Assembly (NCBI RefSeq): GCF_001680005.1
Contig: NC_033556.1
Location: 62,001-126,000, forward strand
Origin: Plasmodium coatneyi
Taxonomy: Eukaryota > Apicomplexa > Aconoidasida > Haemosporida > Plasmodiidae
Direction: 5' to 3'
DNA length: 64,000 bases
A program made the translations under genes and the position numbers. Numbering within the stretch: position 1 is the first letter of the stretch; every line of letters starts with the position of its first letter. This document shows, in pieces, positions 1-12,179 of this stretch. The notes under the pieces were generated by a model. That model made no database searches, was not told where the DNA came from, and saw only the letters and a program-made list of their open reading frames with translations.

Positions 1-620
1 AACAAATTGTTCAGATATCATTCACCTTGGAACTGTAAAGGAGGGGACGTGTTCGCAATTCGTGCAGTTACTTGACGTAAGCGGGTGGGTTTTACTGTTT
101 CGGCTAAGCACCGCGGACAATGGAAAAAAAAAAAAAAAAAAAAAAAAAAATGCGAAAATCGCGCCAAATTCTTTCAGCAAAAAGGGACAAATCTAATTTA
201 TATTGTACACAAGTACTCCTTGTATGATGCAACTAAGGTATTCATTCTACAATGTACGTTACATATAGGACGTTAAAGGCTTATGCGTCATGCACTTATA
301 TATATAGAATGCAGACGCATGCACCTTCCTTTAAATGTGTTCCCCCCGTAACACTAATACATAATTGAAAATCTTAAATAAGCAGCTAAATATATAATTA
401 AACTATATGCACTATGACAGAGTAAATAATACCATAAATTAAAAGCACATGCTTCAAATGAATTGTGATATTATGATAAGCTCCACCATAACTATAGTAT
501 AAGACATTATGAAAAATAGATCTAGTAAATATGAAAAATCATAATATGCCACCAAAATTGTCTACTAAAATATAATAACTATATTCTTCCTGATTCTTCA
601 GATATTTTATGCCCGTGGTC
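1..620. other. AT-rich subtelomeric intergenic sequence
   Basis: No coding region can be supported here. The stretch has an A-run of about 27 bases near position 124 and is otherwise AT-rich. It lies just downstream of the minus-strand exported-protein gene that ends at 621, so part of it is probably that gene's 3' untranslated region. Confidence 0.5.
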
Positions 621-1775
621 TTATGCTAAGGGAGCTCTGAATTTTAGTATTTCCTTCGGTACTCTAAATCTTCCCCTCCTTTTGTAGTAGAATCGATATA
701 ATACGAACAAAAGTATAAGTGCTATGCTCACTGTAACCAAGGACAAGGATATAACGATCTTCGACGAATCAAAATACCCTGAGAAAATACTATATATATA
801 AACACCAAAAACGATCAAAGTAGCGGGGATCCAATATTTGTTCGACAGAACAGTATGTTTCAATGCACCAAGAAGCCCTCTGGGTTTCTTTCCCATTCTT
901 CCGCCTGGTGTTCTATTTTGTAAGTTTGTTAATAACCCAACTGATTCAACTTTCGAATTTGATGTTCCAAACGGACCACCTGGCATACTGTTCCCAAAGG
1001 GACCTTCCCCCATAGCAGTAGGAAATTTATTCTGCCCTGGTGTCTGTACATTAGTTTCACCCTTCGATGGAAATCCTTTGGGCTTCCTTCCCATCTTTTT
1101 GCCGGGTGTTTTATTTTGTGAGTTGGGTAATAACCCATCTGATCCAAGTTTAGAACCTGGTGTTCCAAACGTTCCATACAGCGTGCTATTTCCATGGGGA
1201 TATCCATCAGGCTTAACTAGGAATTTATTCGGTTCCGGTGTTTGCATATCGCTTTCACCCTTCAATGATAATCCTTTGGGCTCTGTACCCTCTTGTCCTT
1301 TAGGTGTCGTATTTTGTGAATTTGGTAATAACCCATCTGATCCAAGTTTAGAACCTGGTGTCCCAAACGCTCCACCCAATGTGGTTTTCCCAGGAGGACC
1401 TCCAAAAAGATTAACAGGATTTTTATTCTGTTCCGGTGTTTGCACATCAGTTTCACCTGTTAATAATCTACTAATCCTTACACCTAAGGTACCATATTGG
1501 TTAGTCGATTTCGCACATGATGTGCTTAATTCAGTTACCTAACATGGAGGAAGGGAGATGTGAATTCAAAATTTTTAAAATACATAAGTGTTATTAAAGA
1601 AAAAAAAAAAAAGGGAGTGGAAAGTATTTTTTATTTTTTAGCATAAAAAGTAGAAGGAATTATAATGAATGTAGGGACTTCAAGAACTCAATAGTTCTTA
1701 TCATACTTGGATGGTGTACTGCAAGGAGCACACAACAAGGCTAAGTATTGAAAGTTTTGCACAATAGGGTGCCAT
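621..1775 (-). CDS. Two-exon exported-type repeat protein with two C-terminal membrane segments
   Basis: The model has exon 1 at 1775-1707 and exon 2 at 1538-621, giving 328 residues. Exon 1 encodes 23 residues with a hydrophobic, signal-like core (LSILSLVVCSLQ). The intron starts GTATGA after residue 23 and ends in a pyrimidine-rich TTAG. Both exons join in phase 0, and no in-frame stop interrupts the joined frame. Residues 44-52 read RISRLLTGE, which resembles a PEXEL export motif, but the fifth position is G where E, Q or D is usual. Residues 55-252 are three tandem copies of a 66-residue unit (QTP-NK near the start, FGTPGSKLGSDGLLPNSQN in the middle, PKG near the end). Residues about 259-280 and 287-310 are strongly hydrophobic, followed by YYKRR. 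Two exons, a signal, a PEXEL-like motif and paired C-terminal membrane helices are seen in several Plasmodium exported families such as fam-l and fam-m, but I do not recognise this protein as a member of a named family. It is probably exported to, or placed in a membrane of, the infected red cell (inference). Confidence 0.72.
721..1445 (-). repeat. Three tandem copies of a 198-bp coding repeat
   Basis: The repeat codes for three 66-residue units at about 1445-1248, 1247-1050 and 1049-852, counted in the direction of the gene. The first two units are closest to each other. The third has drifted most and runs into the membrane region. Because unit length is a multiple of three, copy-number change would keep the reading frame. 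Confidence 0.7.
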
Positions 1776-3336
1776 TTTTTGCTTTTCTTTCCTTTTTTGT
1801 TTTTTTTCTTCTAAAGTAATAAGTGTTTAGAAGGATGGTATATTTATTTGTTTTTTATGTATATATATGAATGGATTATAGGATTATTTCCTTCCTTTCT
1901 GTTTAACAGAACATGTTAATTAAAATCTCTTGCGCATGCGATTTAAAAAGTTTTCTTGTTCTAAGTGTCCATATATAATTTAATCGAAAAAAGTAATATA
2001 CATTAAATGTAAATAGAAAAATGTGATAATGCAGAATAATAAAAAACTTGACTCCTGTGTATATTCTATTATTCAAAAGTTAATTAAAATGTTTAGTATT
2101 TTCCAAGAAAATATTGCGTATTTCCCAATTATACTGCACCTCTAACGGTGGAAATACATGGAAATTGTGTATTCCGAAAAATAAAATTATATATATGTGC
2201 TCAAATTTGTTCTCATAATTTGGAGATAACAGTGGATGAAATAATATAAAAACGAAATAAGTTACATCCTTTTCACATAAGAACTGCTGAAATCCTTAGA
2301 TTCGGCATTTATCTTTAATGTTCATTCATCAACACGTGGCTACTCCGAAATAAACCTCTACCCTCTATATTTCTTACCGCCGTTTCCGTAATTTTCATTC
2401 TTGAATAGGCGGTTCCGTAAAAACCAAAAAAATAGGAAATTACGATAATCCCCCCTTTTGAAGAATTTAAACAGGGTTCTGGGTTTACGGCATAGATGTA
2501 AATATGTACAAGGATAGAACATTGTTCAAATTTTCCCACTTAAAATTTCCCCCCAGAATTAAAAATCTGTGAACCGCTCATATGGTAGAAAATGTTCATA
2601 TAGAAAATAATAATCTGGAAAATATGTAATATGAAAAATATAAGTTTGGAAAACAAGAATGTGCGAAATATTGAATTTAATTATTCCTTTAATACACTTC
2701 TTCCAAATATTTTTTCCATGAGGTCGTTAACATAGCAAGCGTGTAAGGAAAATTAAAACAGGTTGTAGGTGCCTTCTTTGTTTCTTTTCACCTTGTGTAC
2801 ACGCTTTAGATTTCTCAAAGTGTATATATGCGAGAAACCGCGTAAATTTTTTTTTTTTTGTTATATGGCTATTTTTTTCTTTCGATCGTATCGAATATAT
2901 TCATATTTCTTCCTTCTACACTTCAAAGGTTATTTGTGTATCTTTTAAAATTAGTATTTTTTATGTTGTCCAAAACCTATATATTATAAAGAGTGAGAAT
3001 TTATTTCTATGAAGAAGAAAAATCTAATATTGTATGAGACAAAGTTATTTTCCAATTATTTTGTAGTAAAGGAACCAAACTTCGGTAAAATAAAAATAAC
3101 CGTTATAAATATCGAAATTTTAAAAAAAATAATAAATATGTCCTAGTATATATTAAGAAAAATAATAAAATGTACATTTTGTAAATATTTCATTTGTACG
3201 GAGAAAATGAGATAATAACAGAAGTACGACACAGTGTAAAAAAAAAAACAGTCCGATATCCTTCACTAATTTTGATATAAAAGCTCATAAAAAAAAATGG
3301 GCATAAGAAATGGCAAAGGGACCTAATACATAAAAC
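1776..3336. other. Gene-free AT-rich subtelomeric sequence
   Basis: This is upstream of the minus-strand exported-protein gene and presumably holds its promoter. Open frames here are short and have no recognisable product. Nothing else can be supported. Confidence 0.5.
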
Positions 3337-4000
3337 ATGGTAGACTCAATAATGGAAAATCTTGAACCTGAATTCTCAAACATCTCTCAACGGGAAAACT
3401 TCTAAGGAAGCAGTTAACGCATTCTACCTTGGGAGAGATAAATGATGACCCACGCGATTTTTTCATTAATCCTAAGCGCATTATATCATTGCACAGAGTA
3501 TTCATATTAAAAGACTTACCAAATGATTTACAAAAATATCCTATCTCTTGGAAAAGTGTTAAAATTTCTATGAACCTGAGTGACAGGAAACTGTTGCAAC
3601 TTATTTATGCCCTAAATGAACCATCCCCCCAAGCAATATGTATTTATGCCTGGAAGTCATTCCCCTGCTTTGTTAGAAATATGTATGTTCATATTTTAGA
3701 TGAACTATATACTGTACATAAATAATTACCCAAAATTTCTTACTGGCATGAATTTCCTTCTAAAGAACAATGGAAACAATTTTACGACCTATATATGAAC
3801 CATGTAAAAAAATGATGAGACTTACTTCAATAAAAAGTTCGTTACCGTGATCGAATGTGAAAATGCAAATATAAGTTAAACGTTTCTCTTGCAGCAGCTT
3901 ATAAAAATCGCAGGCATGCGTAGACAAAATTAAATATGAATGCCAAAAGGTTTTAGAGGGAGTTAAAGCCCTGAAAAAAGGATGTACAAACCTGATATAG
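3337..4000 (+). pseudogene. PHIST/PRESAN-domain exported protein, frameshifted remnant
   Basis: Five protein-like segments lie in order on the plus strand but in different frames, separated by stops. They are 3337-3402 (MVDSIMENLEPEFSN...), 3429-3725 (with LSDRKLLQLIYALNEP and FVRNMYVHILDELY), 3726-3812 (LPKISYWHEFPSKEQWKQFY), 3814-3876 (DETYFNKKFVTVIECEN) and 3905-3997 (CVDKIKYECQKVLEGVKALK). The order of motifs (a helix starting LS..., then a Trp-containing helix, a 'LP...YW...W' segment and a lysine-rich helix) matches the PRESAN domain of PHIST/RAD proteins. The segments need several frameshifts to read as one protein, so this is a decayed copy and not an intact gene. I saw no first exon with signal peptide. 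Assignment to PHIST rests on remembered family pattern, not on a search. Confidence 0.62.
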
Positions 4001-7000
4001 CAACATAGGTTAGTGTAAAATGTACGTTTTATTAAATTTTAGGCATAAAACAAAAAATATCTCCTGAAGAGAACTATACACCCCCATGCACTTCGTCTAT
4101 ATGTGAGGTGTGTATATTTCCATACGCACAAGCACAAATCTCTAAATTGCAAGTGCGTTGTACTTATATGTACATGTGAAGGGCACGACTTAATTGAATC
4201 TGTTCGGTCTTTATGTAAATTATGTTTTTCCATTTTATGGTATAACTAGTTCAAGTATATATACACATCAAACGCGTATTATGCACAGTGTATGTGTACA
4301 GCACAAGGTTCCATCTATCCAAGTACTTTTTTTCTCATTCTCTCTCTTTTTTTCTATATAATATATAAGAGAATAAGCACCCATAAAAATTCTGTTTAAT
4401 TGTTTTAAGTGGATACATTCATTTCTATAACTTTGTAAGCTTTTCCATTGTACATTAAATTTACATTACTCCTTACCACATACGAAGTTCTTTCCTTAAT
4501 TAAAAAATATAACTCCTTCATAGTATATTATCACCTACTGATTTCGCTTTATGATATATTATTTTATTTGTTAACTTTATTTTATTAGCTAAACACGATT
4601 AACATAAGCATTATATGGCATTACTATTATTCTGCTATTCTATTATGAACAATTACTTTCAAATTAGACACTTTTGAAGGTCGTACATTTCTTTCGTTCA
4701 TGCAATAAAATGTTTCGCAAGCAAACTGGGATGACACGTTTCAAATGAAGAATCAATAAAATTAAAATTACTGGGACATCATATACCCTCCTCATTAATA
4801 TTAACCTTCGTACGATACTCCTTGTTCGGTCCTTTTTTTCCTCGCTTATAACAAATTATAGCATTAAATGGGGAAAAGGATTAGCACAGTGTTCGCTAAT
4901 ACGTAAATTGAAAGCAGTTAGTACAATATACAATTTGTTCGAACGGGAAATTATACAAATTAAAATGCCCCATTATCGAAGAAACGACACTTCCGTCCTT
5001 TTATGTGCTCCTATAATTAATAAAACGCACTACAACTTTTAACAAAGCGCACACACTGGCCATTTTAACACAGTCCATTCTGCAATTGTTCCTTCGTCCT
5101 CTTTTTTGATAATTTTCTGCTAAGACTTTTTTCTGACCTTAAACCATTTTAGCTCCCTTCTTTCATCTTTTTTTTCATTCTTTTTTTAACCATATGTGGA
5201 TTGTTAAAGGGGGGAATTCAGGAATTTCAGAGAAATGGGATTTAAAAAAAAAAAAAAAAGGAGGCAAAAAACAATCGAAAAACAATCGCCCTCCATATGC
5301 TGCTACTATTTTAACATTTTTTACAAGATTTATAAAACTATGGACACAGCAAATTCTAAGGCCATGCAGCAGCACTACGCCCTTGAGACATTCCCCTTTC
5401 TCATCAGAAACATGTCATCCTCATCAGTAGAAATGTGCATACTATTATTCATTATTATATAGGTAGAGTGAAGTTCCGTAGAACGCGACATTCTTCCGTC
5501 CACACAATGAATTAATGCGCCCCTTTTGCCATGCTGAATAGCAGAGGCCTGTATAAATAGGGAATTCGACATATGTCCATATATGGAGAGAAAACATTCT
5601 TTCCTAAGGCGATATTCCAATGAGATTGTAAAACATGGAAAAATTAAACGTTCCACGCTTTTTCCTCCTTATATTCCTATTCACCATATAATACATATAC
5701 TATGGCAAAATAAAAATTGTTCACCAATTTAAGAATCATTCTTTGCACTTAGTGTACAATCACAGTACGTCCTTCTTAAAAGGTATTATTCTGTCGTGCT
5801 AAATGTGCAAGGGTTCGGTAATCCACGTAATGCGCTATTTCTCAGAAAATTTTCAAATAGTACCTTTATACCAAAAGTTCAACATGTGTTTTACACCAAG
5901 TATTAATTTTGTTAACAATATTTTTACTACACATATTTGAGTGCACGAAAAGAATTTTTTTTTAAACATGCCCCACACATCATATTGTTGAACAGGCAGG
6001 AATAATAATTGTACGCCTAACATTAGAATAGTGATAATATGTATTCAACTATTACGCACACACATGTATGCCATGCTGTACGTGCGTGTGCTCGCATAAA
6101 TATATTTTCCCCGTTACTGAGCCAATGGGACCAGGAGCTTCCATTTATTTATTATTGCAAGTATTTAAAATACGTTTTATGCTACAATAGCGCGCAGAAC
6201 CGAATAATAACATTCGCAAGAAATTGCCCATGTACGTACAGTACAAATTTAATACCTTCCTTCGCTACAAAATAGGACATTATGACTTGGTAACTTCCTT
6301 CTCTTTCGACGTACTTAAAAGTACGTACCCAAATAATACAAGCTACTATTTATAATGAAAAGCCTTTTCAGTCGATTACCCTTTTTTTAAATATTTTCCT
6401 TCACGCTACGCATACATATTTTTCTTATATATTCTTATACCGACCAAGCTACATATCTTTTCTTTTACTCTATTCATTATTGCGTCAAAAAATATAATTG
6501 ATTATTACATCATATGAATGAAATAGCATTGCGTTATGCCTAAACAAATAGAACCCCCAAAGAAGGTGTAATTGTAATAATAGCATAATAGAGGCTTAAA
6601 GTACAGCTATTTGGAAAAACTATAAAAAAAAAATGAGCATATATTAAAATTAATTGCCCAGGCAAAACGGAAATAACCAATATAGCAATTATTTTTTGGC
6701 GCAGAAAAAACTGCCTTTTAAACGAATGAAAAAAAGAACGCAACATATAGATAAATAAATTTCTTGCTATAGATAAAATACAGGAGAATATTCATCATCA
6801 TATAATTTTCTAAAAGTAAATTCTTTATTATCATCCCTTTAGAAAAAATATATTCAATCCATATATATACACCTAATTAATACCTATGCCCATGATAATA
6901 TTATATGCTAATATATAATGTAAAGAACGCGCAGAAAACTAGCTCATTCTCATTCCACTCATAACTCCTGTATATGTGCATACTGAGCAAGGGCTTGAAA

Positions 7001-8543
7001 TTTTTAACCCCATACTAAAATATAGTAATTATTTATTAACGTAAGGAAAAATACAAAGTATGAGAGAAACATATAATATATACGATAAAATCCAGCTTAC
7101 CGCACCGCAACATGGATTTTGTAATTCTATTCTTCATGCTCTAAATTGTACTTTTTCAAATAACACAGACCATTTTGATAACTATTTCGCAAATAAAGGC
7201 AGCATTAGTTTTATAAACAAAAAAACGCAATTTCTAAATTTTACAAGAAAAAATGTACTCTTTATTAAATTCTTTATTCCCACGATATTAAAATTCCGTA
7301 TACTTTGTTAAAAGTAAATGAAATGTTCAAATTTCCAAAATTAAATTAGAAATCGTTTTTTTTTCGTTGATCCGTCAATGTATTTTTCCACCTTAATTTT
7401 ACTTTTTTAAAAATTTATAAAAGTGTATATATTTTTTTAGCAATTTTAATATGATGTATATACTATATTATATTATTATTTATTATTAACATTATTTTTA
7501 AAATGTTACAATTATTCAGCGAAAAATATATTTTTTTCAACTTTCCCAAAATAAATTCGAAATAGTAAAAAAATTTACGCAAATATTCCTTGTTTTTTAT
7601 TTTAACAAATATTATATAATATTATGCAAGTTTGTTAGAATGGAAAGCTATTATTTTTAATTTCTTCAAGAAAAAAAAAATATATATTTTTTCTAAATTA
7701 ATGTATTTTTCAAAAATAATAAAAAATACTTTCCGTAAATTTTAACATTTCATGATTTTTATACCTAAGATTTTACTACAATTTTCCAATGCTTTTTTGT
7801 TTATAAAACCCTACGTGCTTTATACAAGTATAGAAAAAAAAAAAAAACTTAATTCGAACAGTAACAATATTTTGTTTATGCGCTTATTCTATGAAAAAAA
7901 AAAAACTACCAATAGAACAATTGTTATATGGTAACAAAATATACATTGCCCATGCTACAACTTCCTCTTTACAGCTATAGAGATACACAAAAAAGATTGG
8001 CAAGCCCACACAGCTGGTTGAACGGTATTCCTTTCGAATAAGGTACGGCAATACTTTCGTCAAATATGTGTGCATTGTGGATGCATATATACCCCGTATG
8101 GCTATCCACATGTGAGTCCCCCCACCGGCTATGTACTTTCCTGCCCTTTTCGCTTATTCGAAAAAAGGAATCTCAACCCCCCTCTTACTCTCTATGCATG
8201 AGCTACTGATCGAATAAATAATTGTAGAGGCCATTTTGTGCTCTTTCACCCCCATTTGCATATATATGAGATGTGAATACTAATACGTGTGAATCTTCGC
8301 ATCATATATGTACTATATATACTACCCCCTCATATTCTCTTAATATATACGTAATAATAATGTCCCTTCTGCTTTCCCTTCCCATTCCAGAAAGAAGCAA
8401 ATTTTAGTAATACAATACGGTGATCCACTCCGCTGAACATACCACTCAGACGAACAATTATAAGCCTAAAGTCTACTTCAGAACAGAGTGACTGAGTATA
8501 ATAAATACCCTTTTTCCCTTATCTAATAACGCAATAACCGAAA
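4001..8543. other. Long gene-free AT-rich subtelomeric block
   Basis: About 4.5 kb of AT-rich sequence with many A- and T-runs. Open frames up to about 93 codons occur on both strands (for example 7060-7311 plus and 6540-6746 minus), but none has a recognisable domain, convincing codon use or splice structure. The block from 8380 to 8543 is richer in G and C and leads into the small gene at 8544. Confidence 0.45.
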
Positions 8544-8888
8544 ATGTTTCCACAAAGAGGCTTCGAAAAATCCGACCCCTCTTCCCCAAGCCAACGTCAA
8601 TTTGAAGAGTCAGAGGAAGGTAGATCAGGTTATGGAATCCCCCCCAACCCAACTATGATAAACCTCAGTGGTAACCAAGAACTACGACCAAACTTCATGC
8701 AACAACTTGGACTAAACAACAGAAATGTATCGCAGTTTTTAGTAAACATGTTCGTCTACGTTGTTGCTATATTAATTAGTTTAAAAATATGGGACTACAT
8801 GTCTTACAGCAAGTGTGATTATTACAAAGATTTATTATTAAGAATTGTAAGATACCAATCACATATGAATGATGGTAAGGTTGTGTAA
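8544..8888 (+). CDS. Small single-membrane-segment protein, unknown function
   Basis: A 114-codon frame starts at an ATG preceded by an in-frame TAA (8536-8538), so this ATG is the likely start. The N-terminal 55 residues are polar and rich in Ser, Gln and Pro (RGFEKSDPSSPSQRQFEESE). Residues about 66-87 are hydrophobic (FLVNMFVYVVAILISLKIW) and look like one membrane helix, followed by a lysine/tyrosine-rich tail. There is no cleavable signal peptide. A GTAAGG donor at 8872 lies in the last codons. Splicing to the TTTAG at about 8959 would replace KVV with a different short tail ending at a nearby stop. The sequence is less AT-rich than its surroundings, which supports coding. I do not recognise the family. 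Two other small one-helix genes lie at 12.4 and 17.6 kb. Confidence 0.5.
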   Translation: MFPQRGFEKSDPSSPSQRQFEESEEGRSGYGIPPNPTMINLSGNQELRPNFMQQLGLNNRNVSQFLVNMFVYVVAILISLKIWDYMSYSKCDYYKDLLLRIVRYQSHMNDGKVV

Positions 8889-10977
8889 GCGGTAAATAGA
8901 CATGGAAAACCGTCTCACATTATAAAACCGACAAGACGTGGGAAACCCAGAACTTTAGGTGAGCACTTTGGAGCGACATAGCATCCTATCAGGACAACAT
9001 AATATTAATATAATGTAGTAATATATAACTGCACATTAATTTTAGATCAATTAATAAAAAGCAGAATAAAATACACCTCCAAAGGAAGGCTCAGAAAAAG
9101 TGTTACTGCAGTTCACTTGAGGTTCCCTTAATGTCTTCCCTGCATATATCAGCATATTACGCTATTCTACTTTATCCTATTCCATTATATTTTTCCTTTT
9201 TTATTATTTATATATACACACATGATTAATTCCCACCGCGCTCCTTCCATGATAAAATTTTGCCTACATTTAGGGGATATTTTAAAATATATATTTTTTG
9301 TTTTGGGTAGCATATATCATTATATGCCTCTCTTATAAAATCGCAGCGAGTTCTATATTTATATATTGCAAACTTCTTCTTTTTTTTTTCCCTTTTTAAT
9401 TAAAATTTATGTTGCAGGGTAATTAAGTAAATGTTATGTATGTATATTTGCATACTTCTCAAGTGTGTGTATATATATATTTATATACATTTATGCAAAT
9501 TACTGTTGTATTAAATAAATATTCTTTTTTTTGGGAAATGGCATGCTGTGCATAAAAAGACGTTTCATAATTTTTATGATTTTCTATTTTTCTCCCCCCA
9601 TTTTATAATTTTTGCGTTGCATACTTCTTATAACGCGTTTTAATGTCATAATAAAATGTCCTAATCATATAATGGATGAATAAGTAAAACTTTAAAATAA
9701 AATTCTGTTATTAGATTTGCTATTTCTGTGCCGATATCTGAAGTTTAAACGGGAATTAGCAAGTGGGGAAAGAAAAGAGTACCTCCCTTAACTACTTTCT
9801 AAAAATGAACAAGGAGAAATGTGTCTAATCAAATATAAAAAAAGGAAAATTACAATCATGCAGCAAAAAATTATGGTATTCCTTAATGCGATGCATCTAT
9901 GGTGCGCGCATTTGCCTTTTTTTTTTTTTTATTACTGGAAAAGGGGAAGATAAATTTTCCCACAGTGAGCGTACAAAAGTTGACCTCACTGAAATGATGT
10001 ACCATACCTAGCACAGTTTTTTGCCACAGCAGCGGAGGATGTACAAATGAAAATTATGCCACAAAACAGAGGTTACATTTGGGTGGTTCCCTATTTTTAC
10101 CATGTTCATGAGAATAACACCCTATTCATTATCTCTTTTGTGTAGTTCATTATCTGACACATTTGTATCACTTTCCTATGTAACGTTAACTTAGTCCTTA
10201 TTGTCTTTTCCGTTTGCTCACAGGTCAGTCTACCCTTCGCACCAGAAAGAGCACAATTTTTGCATGCTCCCTACCTTCAAAAGAGTAATAGCACCAAATC
10301 AAACTACCTAAATAAGAATTCTCCCATTATTTTATTTTCCACAATGTGACATTCTTGAATTATTCTAATATTCCCTCGCTCCTATAAGACATGTTTAATA
10401 TCTTCTACCTTTACCGCAATAAGTGATATGTCACTACTGAAAAAAAAATATATAATCCAGGTGAGCAATATGTTACAATCTTCTACATTTTACGGTTATA
10501 TGAAGTAATTCGAAAATGGCTCAATAGGGGCCAAATGGGGAAAATACACCGATTGTATTTTCTCTCTTCCAAAAAGACATCAAAAAAGTACATTTTAGCC
10601 TGAAAATAAATCATACAATATGGTAGAGGGTTAATTTCCTAAGAGGAGAAAACATAAAGCAACATGTGGATTACGAAAACGTGCAAAAAAATGGATACTC
10701 TTATATTATTCTCTGTTTTTCTTTATCCCTAAGCAATTAAAATGTTGCAATGTTTTGCGCAAAACAAAATGAATGTTCTTTTTTTTTTTTTTTTTCCGTT
10801 CCATATTTTTGCACAACGTATTACTATTTTCCCCAATTTTACACTCAATCTGTGTGTAATAAAAACCCGCTAGTAGGAACAAACTAATGTGAAAATACTT
10901 CGCAGTGTCTTCTCATTTAACCAATATAGAACTGTGAGTGAATGAAAAAAGGAACCTCAGTTCTAATAATACCCTAC
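8889..10977. other. Gene-free AT-rich sequence
   Basis: No gene can be supported. The stretch has T-runs near 9919 and 10780 and scattered short frames. The first 100 bases may be intron and tail of the small gene ending at 8888. Confidence 0.45.
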
Positions 10978-11481
10978 ACGAATAAGATTAGCAAACTGGA
11001 CACTCAAACACGTAGGGAATTGTTCTTCATGTGCATACTATAATATAACACTATAACGAAGAAGCCTTCTTAATATTTCCCTACGCGATGAACTAAAGAG
11101 AACAATGATAAACTTAACGAACCATAAGGTTTTCACACGAGCAGAAGACAATACAGTAGATATACTACCCTTTTAACAAAAAGGGTCACTGGCGAATATT
11201 CCAAAATGGACAACTACTTAAATGTAACCTCCGTTTTGTGCCATAAATTTTAATTATTAGCCAGATATTATAAGGTAATAAAAGTGTTCACTATCCTTGT
11301 GCGATCATATCAATGGGGCAACAACGGTCACCCCCCAAATATGCAATACCTTTTAACTAGGTATAAAGCAGACTCTTCAACGTGTGCGGAAGGAGTAACG
11401 CAGAATGGACGAATGAACCACTGCAGCCCTTTATACTATGTTACATTAGTAGGAATTTGTTTTTATTCTGTTTTTGAATAA
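10978..11481 (+). pseudogene. Decayed plus-strand coding remnant, family unknown
   Basis: Protein-like segments follow each other on the plus strand in shifting frames. They are 10978-11043 (TNKISKLDTQTRRELFFMC), 11078-11173 (SLRDELKRTMINLTNHKVF and RAEDNTVDIL), 11185-11250 (VTGEYSKMDNYLNVTSVLC) and 11284-11481, the last ending in a hydrophobic stretch (PLYYVTLVGICFY). Charged, amphipathic composition and lower AT content than the flanks suggest former exons. The pieces could come from a PHIST, tryptophan-rich or PIR-type gene, but no diagnostic motif remains. The call of a pseudogene is an inference from composition and order. Confidence 0.3.
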
Positions 11482-12179
11482 CGGGAATGTACACACCTAT
11501 ATGTGCATATATGCACATATCTACACTCATGTATACATTTCATTTAGGATAAAAAGTACAAATTGAATTGTTACAAAAAGTTACATTTTAACAATTTTTC
11601 CGCTGATCCATTTATCATTGAAGTATTAGTATCACGGCTAATATAAAAATGTGATAGAAAAAAATATATAATACATAAACATTGCTTTTGTTTTAGCTAA
11701 TGGTGGTGGAAAAATATATTAAGAAATATAATATACATATGTATGCCATTCGCAAAAGAAAAAAAAAATAAATATACATCATTTTTTTAAGGAAAAAAAT
11801 TATAATCTGGTGAATCGCTTCGAAACATAAATTTTAATTAAAATACATGAATTCGCGCGTGACAAAAAAAATAATAACACCTTTATGCAGCAGAGCTATT
11901 ACATTAAGTGATTCTACTTTAGTCAAAAATGTGCACATTATAATACCCATATTTAAAAACTCATTTGTGTGAAAACTGTGAAGGTAATATAAAATATGTG
12001 GCACATATATATATCCATGGACGCATAGAATCTTCTAACATTGTTCAAACAAGACATCCTAATAGAATTATGTCTAAAGTGAAAGTGCGGTGCACCCCCC
12101 AAGCTTTCTGGACACCACCTCCTCATATATGCTTCTTCCACCTTATTTTTTCTTTCATGTTATTTCTTTCTTTTTTTTT
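11482..12179. other. AT-rich sequence with a perfect palindrome
   Basis: No gene is supported. A 22-base perfect palindrome lies at 11499-11520. The remainder has A-runs near 11758 and ends with a T-run just beyond the minus-strand gene that stops at 12180. Confidence 0.45.
11499..11520. repeat. Perfect 22-bp palindrome with two TGCAC motifs
   Basis: The left half reads ATATGTGCATA and the right half is its exact reverse complement. Each arm holds GTGCA/TGCAC, a core bound by some Plasmodium AP2-family factors. It could be a binding site or a simple hairpin. Only the symmetry is directly seen. Confidence 0.6.

Noticed and set aside
838..1542. 234-codon plus-strand frame opposite the repeat protein
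   Set aside because: It is the antisense shadow of the minus-strand gene. The minus strand has signal exon, splice sites and membrane helices.
7060..7311. 83-codon plus-strand frame
   Set aside because: The composition is only partly protein-like, with no domain, signal or splice evidence.
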